Below are positions 60,730 to 64,000 of a stretch of DNA of 64,000 nucleotides, piece by piece. The stretch spans positions 1 through 64,000 of the forward strand of contig JAKOSN010000095.1 in NCBI GenBank assembly GCA_029777335.1. The letters are read 5' to 3'. The translations under genes and the position numbers were made by a program. Each line of letters starts with the position of its first letter. The stretch's first letter is position 1. Source of the stretch: Planctomycetota bacterium. GTDB taxonomy: Bacteria > Planctomycetota > Planctomycetia > Gemmatales > Gemmataceae. The notes beneath the pieces are model-generated. The model saw only the letters and a program-made list of their open reading frames with translations. It ran no database searches and was not told where the DNA came from.

Positions 60730-62250
60730 CTACTCCGCTGCGACCTTTGGATCGACCGGATCTCCCTGCAAGGAACGCAGGAAGAGCACCAGATCCTTCT
60801 TCTCGGCCTCGGTCAACTTCAGATGCAATGGAACGATCGGCTTGCGATCCTTGCCAAATAGCTTGACCTCTGGACCCTTGTAGGGAGCCCCTCCCTGCTG
60901 CGCGAGGAGGTAGGCCTTCTCCGCCTCGTAGTCGCGCATCTTGGTATCGAGGAATTCATTGGCATTTCCGCCCCGATCGTAGAAATCGACCACCTTCTCC
61001 AGGGTTGCCTCCGAGCCGTCATGGAGATAGGGAGCGGTGTTGAGCAAGCCGCGCAGCGTCGGCGTCTTGAACGCTCCGATATAGTCGGGGTTCTTGTGCC
61101 CCAACGGCTGCGCGCTGTGGCGGCCGAAGCTCTCGGGCGGAAGAATCCCTTCCTTCACACCCACACCCAGATTGTGGAAATCGTTGTCGGTGAAATTATC
61201 GCCGACGTGGCAGCTGTTGCATCGGGCCTTGCCAAAGAAGAGGGCACGACCCCGTTCCAGCGCCGCCGCGGTTTCCGCGATGCGAGTGGCATCCCTGGTG
61301 GGATCGAGATTAAGACTTTTTAGAGCGTTTTCATCCTTGTTTTTGAAGGCGCCTTTCAGGGCCGTTTCAAAGTCTACCGGCTTGAAATCATATTTGCCGG
61401 TGCCCTCTTCCTCCACACGTGCACGCATCGCCAGGTCCGCACGATCATAGATTGAGTTCCCCGAAAAGACGGTACGTTCATAGGCAGCGATCGCCTTGGC
61501 CGTGCCATCCCGGGTTGGCTCTGTGCCAAAGACCTCGCGAAACATCTTCACATATTCGGGTTTCTTGCGCAATCGTTCGATCACCTTGTGCCAGGCGTGC
61601 CCCGCCCCATCGAACATCTCAACTGGATTTTGCGGCGGACCCTGCGATTGATCTTCCAGGGTGGCTGCGCGACCATCCCAGAACTGCAGGCGGTTAAACG
61701 CCGAGTTCAACACGGTCGGCGCGCTCACTCCCCCCTTCTTGCCATTGATCCCGGTGGAAACGGGAGACTGGTCGGTGTAGCCCTTCCTGGGGTCATGGCA
61801 ACTCGCACAGGCCACCGTGCTATCCGAGGATAGGATGGTGTCGAAATACAACTTCTTGCCCAGATTCCACTTGCCTACAGTGATCGGATTCTCGACGGGC
61901 GAAACCGGGACCTGCGTCAGTCCGAGCGGCACCTTGATGCGCACCACATTGCGCTCCACAGGCACGCCCGTTTTTGGATCAAGGGTCTTTTCCGTGCTCT
62001 CGTTCCAGAAAGCAGGGAGTTTATCCCACTCGGCCGGATTCTGCGTACGGGCAAGGAAGAGAATCGGTTGTTCATCCTTGAAGGGAGTTTTCCATGATTC
62101 GTTGGGGATCTGCCAGTCGTACGAGGCATCGGCGGGTTTGGGGTCGGCCGCGACCACTTGATTCCGTGCGGTGATTGTGCAGGAAACCAGGCCAAGGATG
62201 AGGAGGAGCAGACCTCCTCCCCAGAAGAGAGAACGCGGTGTGAAACACAT
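60730..62250 (-). CDS. Di-heme cytochrome c peroxidase / MauG-like lipoprotein
   Basis: 506 residues from ATG 62250; a longer frame exists but the signal sequence with lipobox LVSC (C24) begins here. Two heme c motifs are visible: CASCH (148-152) in the N-terminal domain and CNSCH (343-347) in the C-terminal domain. Typical CCP/MauG elements such as GKKLYFDTILS, FWDGRAATLEDQSQGP, AIAAYERTVFSGNS, FKTPTLRGLLNTAPYLHDG are present. These enzymes reduce H2O2 or perform post-translational oxidation in the periplasm. There is an extra segment (about residues 30-115) before the first heme domain. A conserved small gene follows directly. Confidence 0.92.
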   Translation of the reverse strand: MCFTPRSLFWGGGLLLLILGLVSCTITARNQVVAADPKPADASYDWQIPNESWKTPFKDEQPILFLARTQNPAEWDKLPAFWNESTEKTLDPKTGVPVERNVVRIKVPLGLTQVPVSPVENPITVGKWNLGKKLYFDTILSSDSTVACASCHDPRKGYTDQSPVSTGINGKKGGVSAPTVLNSAFNRLQFWDGRAATLEDQSQGPPQNPVEMFDGAGHAWHKVIERLRKKPEYVKMFREVFGTEPTRDGTAKAIAAYERTVFSGNSIYDRADLAMRARVEEEGTGKYDFKPVDFETALKGAFKNKDENALKSLNLDPTRDATRIAETAAALERGRALFFGKARCNSCHVGDNFTDNDFHNLGVGVKEGILPPESFGRHSAQPLGHKNPDYIGAFKTPTLRGLLNTAPYLHDGSEATLEKVVDFYDRGGNANEFLDTKMRDYEAEKAYLLAQQGGAPYKGPEVKLFGKDRKPIVPLHLKLTEAEKKDLVLFLRSLQGDPVDPKVAAE

Positions 62251-62366
62251 GGAATGGAGCCTCTCCAGGGGAATGGGGTTGGCGGGTAGGTACGGCATGA
62301 GCGTGAGCGCGTCTGGGTTGCGCATGCCCACTCTACCAGTAGTTGTAGACGTTGGAAAACGAAATG

Positions 62367-63431
62367 TCAGCGTTTACGGCGATCGTACTTTCCTGGATCC
62401 GGGTCTCCAATGGTGGTGACCAGCTGAGCAATCAGGTCCTCGCTCGTCTTGCCCTCGGCCTGGGCCTGGAAGTTCGCACTGATGCGATGGCGCAGGACCG
62501 GGATGGCAGCCTTTTTGATGTCGTCGATCGCCACACTGAAGCGGCCATCCATCGCCGCCAGGGCCTGTCCCGCGCGGCAGAGAAATTGTCCCGCGCGCGG
62601 TCCCGCGCCCCAGTCCACCATCCGGCGAATAAATTCTGGTGCCGAGGGATCGCGCGGTCGGGTGGCGCGCACCAGGCGCGCTACATAATCGATCACGTAA
62701 TCGCCCACCGGGACGCTGCGAATCAGTTTCTGCAAATTGGTGATCGCCTTGGCGCTGAGCACCTTGGTCAATTCGACCGCCTCATCTTTGCTGGTGCTCG
62801 TCAAAATGCGTTTCTCTTCTTCCAGCGAGGGGTATTCTACCTTGATGGTGAACATGAAGCGATCGAGCTGGGCTTCGGGGAGCGGATAGGTCCCTTCCTG
62901 TTCGATCGGATTCTGGGTCGCAATGACAAAGAACGGATCGGGGAGCGAATGGGTGTCCTGGCCAGCCGTTACCTGGCGTTCCTGCATCGCCTGGAGGAGG
63001 GCGGCCTGCGTCTTGGGGGGAGTGCGGTTGATTTCGTCGGCCAGCACGATGTTGGCAAAGATGGGGCCGCGCACAAAACGAAATTCGCGCCGTCCAGATT
63101 CCTGTTCATCCAGCACCATTGTCCCGGTGATGTCGCTCGGCATCAGATCGGGGGTGAACTGAATCCGTTTAAAGCTGACATCGAGGATCTGGCTAATCGA
63201 AGAAACCATCAGCGTCTTGGCCAATCCGGGCACACCGACCAGCAGGCAGTGACCTCGGGTGAAGATCGCAGCCAGAATTTGCTCGATCACTTCGTTCTGC
63301 CCGACGATGATGCGCCGCAGCTGATCGAGCATCAAGTTTCGGGTTTGCGCAAACTGAGACAGATATTCGTTGATCCGATCGGTGGACACCGCGCGTTCCT
63401 TTCCCTGGCGGAGGGTCATCTGTGCCTTCAT
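62367..63431 (-). CDS. MoxR-family AAA+ ATPase
   Basis: 354 residues. The Walker A is GVPGLAKT (residues 66-73), Walker B is NIVLADEINRTPPKTQAALLQAM, and sensor-1 lies in FFVIATQNPIEQEGTYPLPEAQLDRF. MoxR ATPases act as chaperones in cofactor or complex assembly, often with von Willebrand-domain proteins encoded downstream. Here the downstream gene on this strand is the peroxidase, 117 bases away. A start at internal ATG 63419 is also possible. Confidence 0.92.
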   Translation of the reverse strand: MKAQMTLRQGKERAVSTDRINEYLSQFAQTRNLMLDQLRRIIVGQNEVIEQILAAIFTRGHCLLVGVPGLAKTLMVSSISQILDVSFKRIQFTPDLMPSDITGTMVLDEQESGRREFRFVRGPIFANIVLADEINRTPPKTQAALLQAMQERQVTAGQDTHSLPDPFFVIATQNPIEQEGTYPLPEAQLDRFMFTIKVEYPSLEEEKRILTSTSKDEAVELTKVLSAKAITNLQKLIRSVPVGDYVIDYVARLVRATRPRDPSAPEFIRRMVDWGAGPRAGQFLCRAGQALAAMDGRFSVAIDDIKKAAIPVLRHRISANFQAQAEGKTSEDLIAQLVTTIGDPDPGKYDRRKR

Positions 63432-63598
63432 TCTACAGGATTAGTCGCGCCAGGTCATCTGCGAGGTGGAACCGGCACGAACAGAGTGTACAATGAAAAG
63501 GTTCATCCCCGGTGCATTGAGCGAGTTCCTGGTCCCTGGGCGTCCCTTCTCTCCCGGGAGTGGGTTCTTCCGAGCCAGTTGTTTTTTCGAGGTCGGTG

Positions 63599-64000
63599 AT
63601 GGTTTTCGGTGCACTCTTCGACAAGATCAAACGCGGTCTGGCCAAGACGCGCGATGTGTTTTCCGGTGTGGCGTCCCTCTTCCGGTTGCGTGGGCGTGTC
63701 GATCAGGCTTTCTTGCAGGAGCTGGAGAAGCGGCTCTACCTGGCCGACCTTGGGACAGCCGCTACCACCGAGATCGTCGAACGCGTGCGCCAGGCCTTTC
63801 TCGACAAGGAAATCTCCGGCGATGTCGAGACGTTTGTTAAACAACAGTTAAAGGAACTGATTGCCTCCTCGGGCGATGGGGTCCACTTCGCCGCGTCGGG
63901 CCCCACGGTGATCATGGTGGCCGGGGTCAATGGCTCCGGGAAAACCACCTCGATCGCCAAACTTGCGCGTCGCTGCCAGGAGGATGGCAAAAAGGTCGTG
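63599..64000 (+). CDS. ftsY: Signal recognition particle receptor FtsY (5' part, runs off the window)
   Basis: The first 134 codons of an FtsY protein, from ATG 63599 (GAGGT upstream), reach the right edge without a stop. The N domain (DQAFLQELEKRLYLADLG, then helices) is followed by the GTPase P-loop GVNGSGKTT at residues 109-117. FtsY binds the SRP54-ribosome complex at the membrane and delivers it to SecYEG. The acidic A domain found in enterobacterial FtsY is absent and the protein begins almost directly with the NG domain. Completion outside the window is expected. Confidence 0.95.
   Translation, partial: MVFGALFDKIKRGLAKTRDVFSGVASLFRLRGRVDQAFLQELEKRLYLADLGTAATTEIVERVRQAFLDKEISGDVETFVKQQLKELIASSGDGVHFAASGPTVIMVAGVNGSGKTTSIAKLARRCQEDGKKVV

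Overview
The window looks like a chromosomal segment of a planctomycete, probably from the Gemmatales/Gemmataceae side. The signs are paralogous families typical of that phylum: a planctomycete-type cytochrome c fused to WD40 repeats next to the tail of a DUF1553-type protein, a Tat-exported DUF1501 protein, two Tat-exported Gfo/Idh/MocA oxidoreductases, a BBP7-like outer-membrane barrel protein, a PQQ-type beta-propeller lipoprotein and two Hanks-type kinases. The DNA is GC-rich, genes are closely packed on both strands, and convergent gene pairs are often separated by perfect inverted repeats that look like shared terminators. No rRNA, CRISPR array, insertion sequence or prophage was seen.

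Layout. 1-6.2 kb: cytochrome/WD40 protein, nitrilase-family hydrolase, trpS, a conserved unknown, csrA. 6.4-12.5 kb: an outer-membrane barrel fused to an M1 metallopeptidase, a membrane-anchored subtilase, an EcsC-family protein. 13.4-14.2 kb: four tandem units on the minus strand that read as circularly permuted tRNA genes, the most unusual object in the window. 14.5-15.9 kb: DUF1501 protein. 15.9-26.1 kb: a tight minus-strand operon of eight genes (small partner protein, GMC oxidoreductase, three GT-C-like membrane proteins, two sugar-nucleotide-type SDRs, and a UbiA prenyltransferase resembling decaprenyl-phosphate phosphoribosyltransferase), suggestive of building and transferring a polyprenyl-phosphate-linked sugar. 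26.2-32.6 kb: unknown protein, creatininase-family protein, Gfo/Idh/MocA oxidoreductase, beta-propeller lipoprotein, PTS enzyme I. 32.8-40.9 kb: DUF2344 protein coupled to RNase E/G, accD, a kinase, YbaK-type protein, hydrolase/phosphoribosyltransferase pair, and an orphan Tae4-like amidase. 40.9-52.9 kb: small exported proteins, hemolysin III family protein, BBP7-like protein, an Asn-substituted receiver, gpsA, second kinase, endonuclease/phosphatase family protein, second Gfo/Idh/MocA protein, RdgB. 52.8-64 kb: HEAT-like protein with an embedded receiver-like segment, lysA, argH, BON lipoprotein, DUF420 protein, pssA, MauG-like di-heme peroxidase, MoxR ATPase and the start of ftsY.

In each unit of the 13.4-14.2 kb array the order on the transcribed strand is: anticodon arm, variable region, T arm, acceptor 3' strand, short loop, acceptor 5' strand, D arm. 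The two ends of every unit are complementary through a conserved helix plus an outer 8-10 bp helix whose sequence differs between units while pairing is kept. I infer circularised precursors opened by RNase P and 3' processing, as in algal and archaeal permuted tRNAs. No splicing enzyme is visible in the window and the processing route is unknown.
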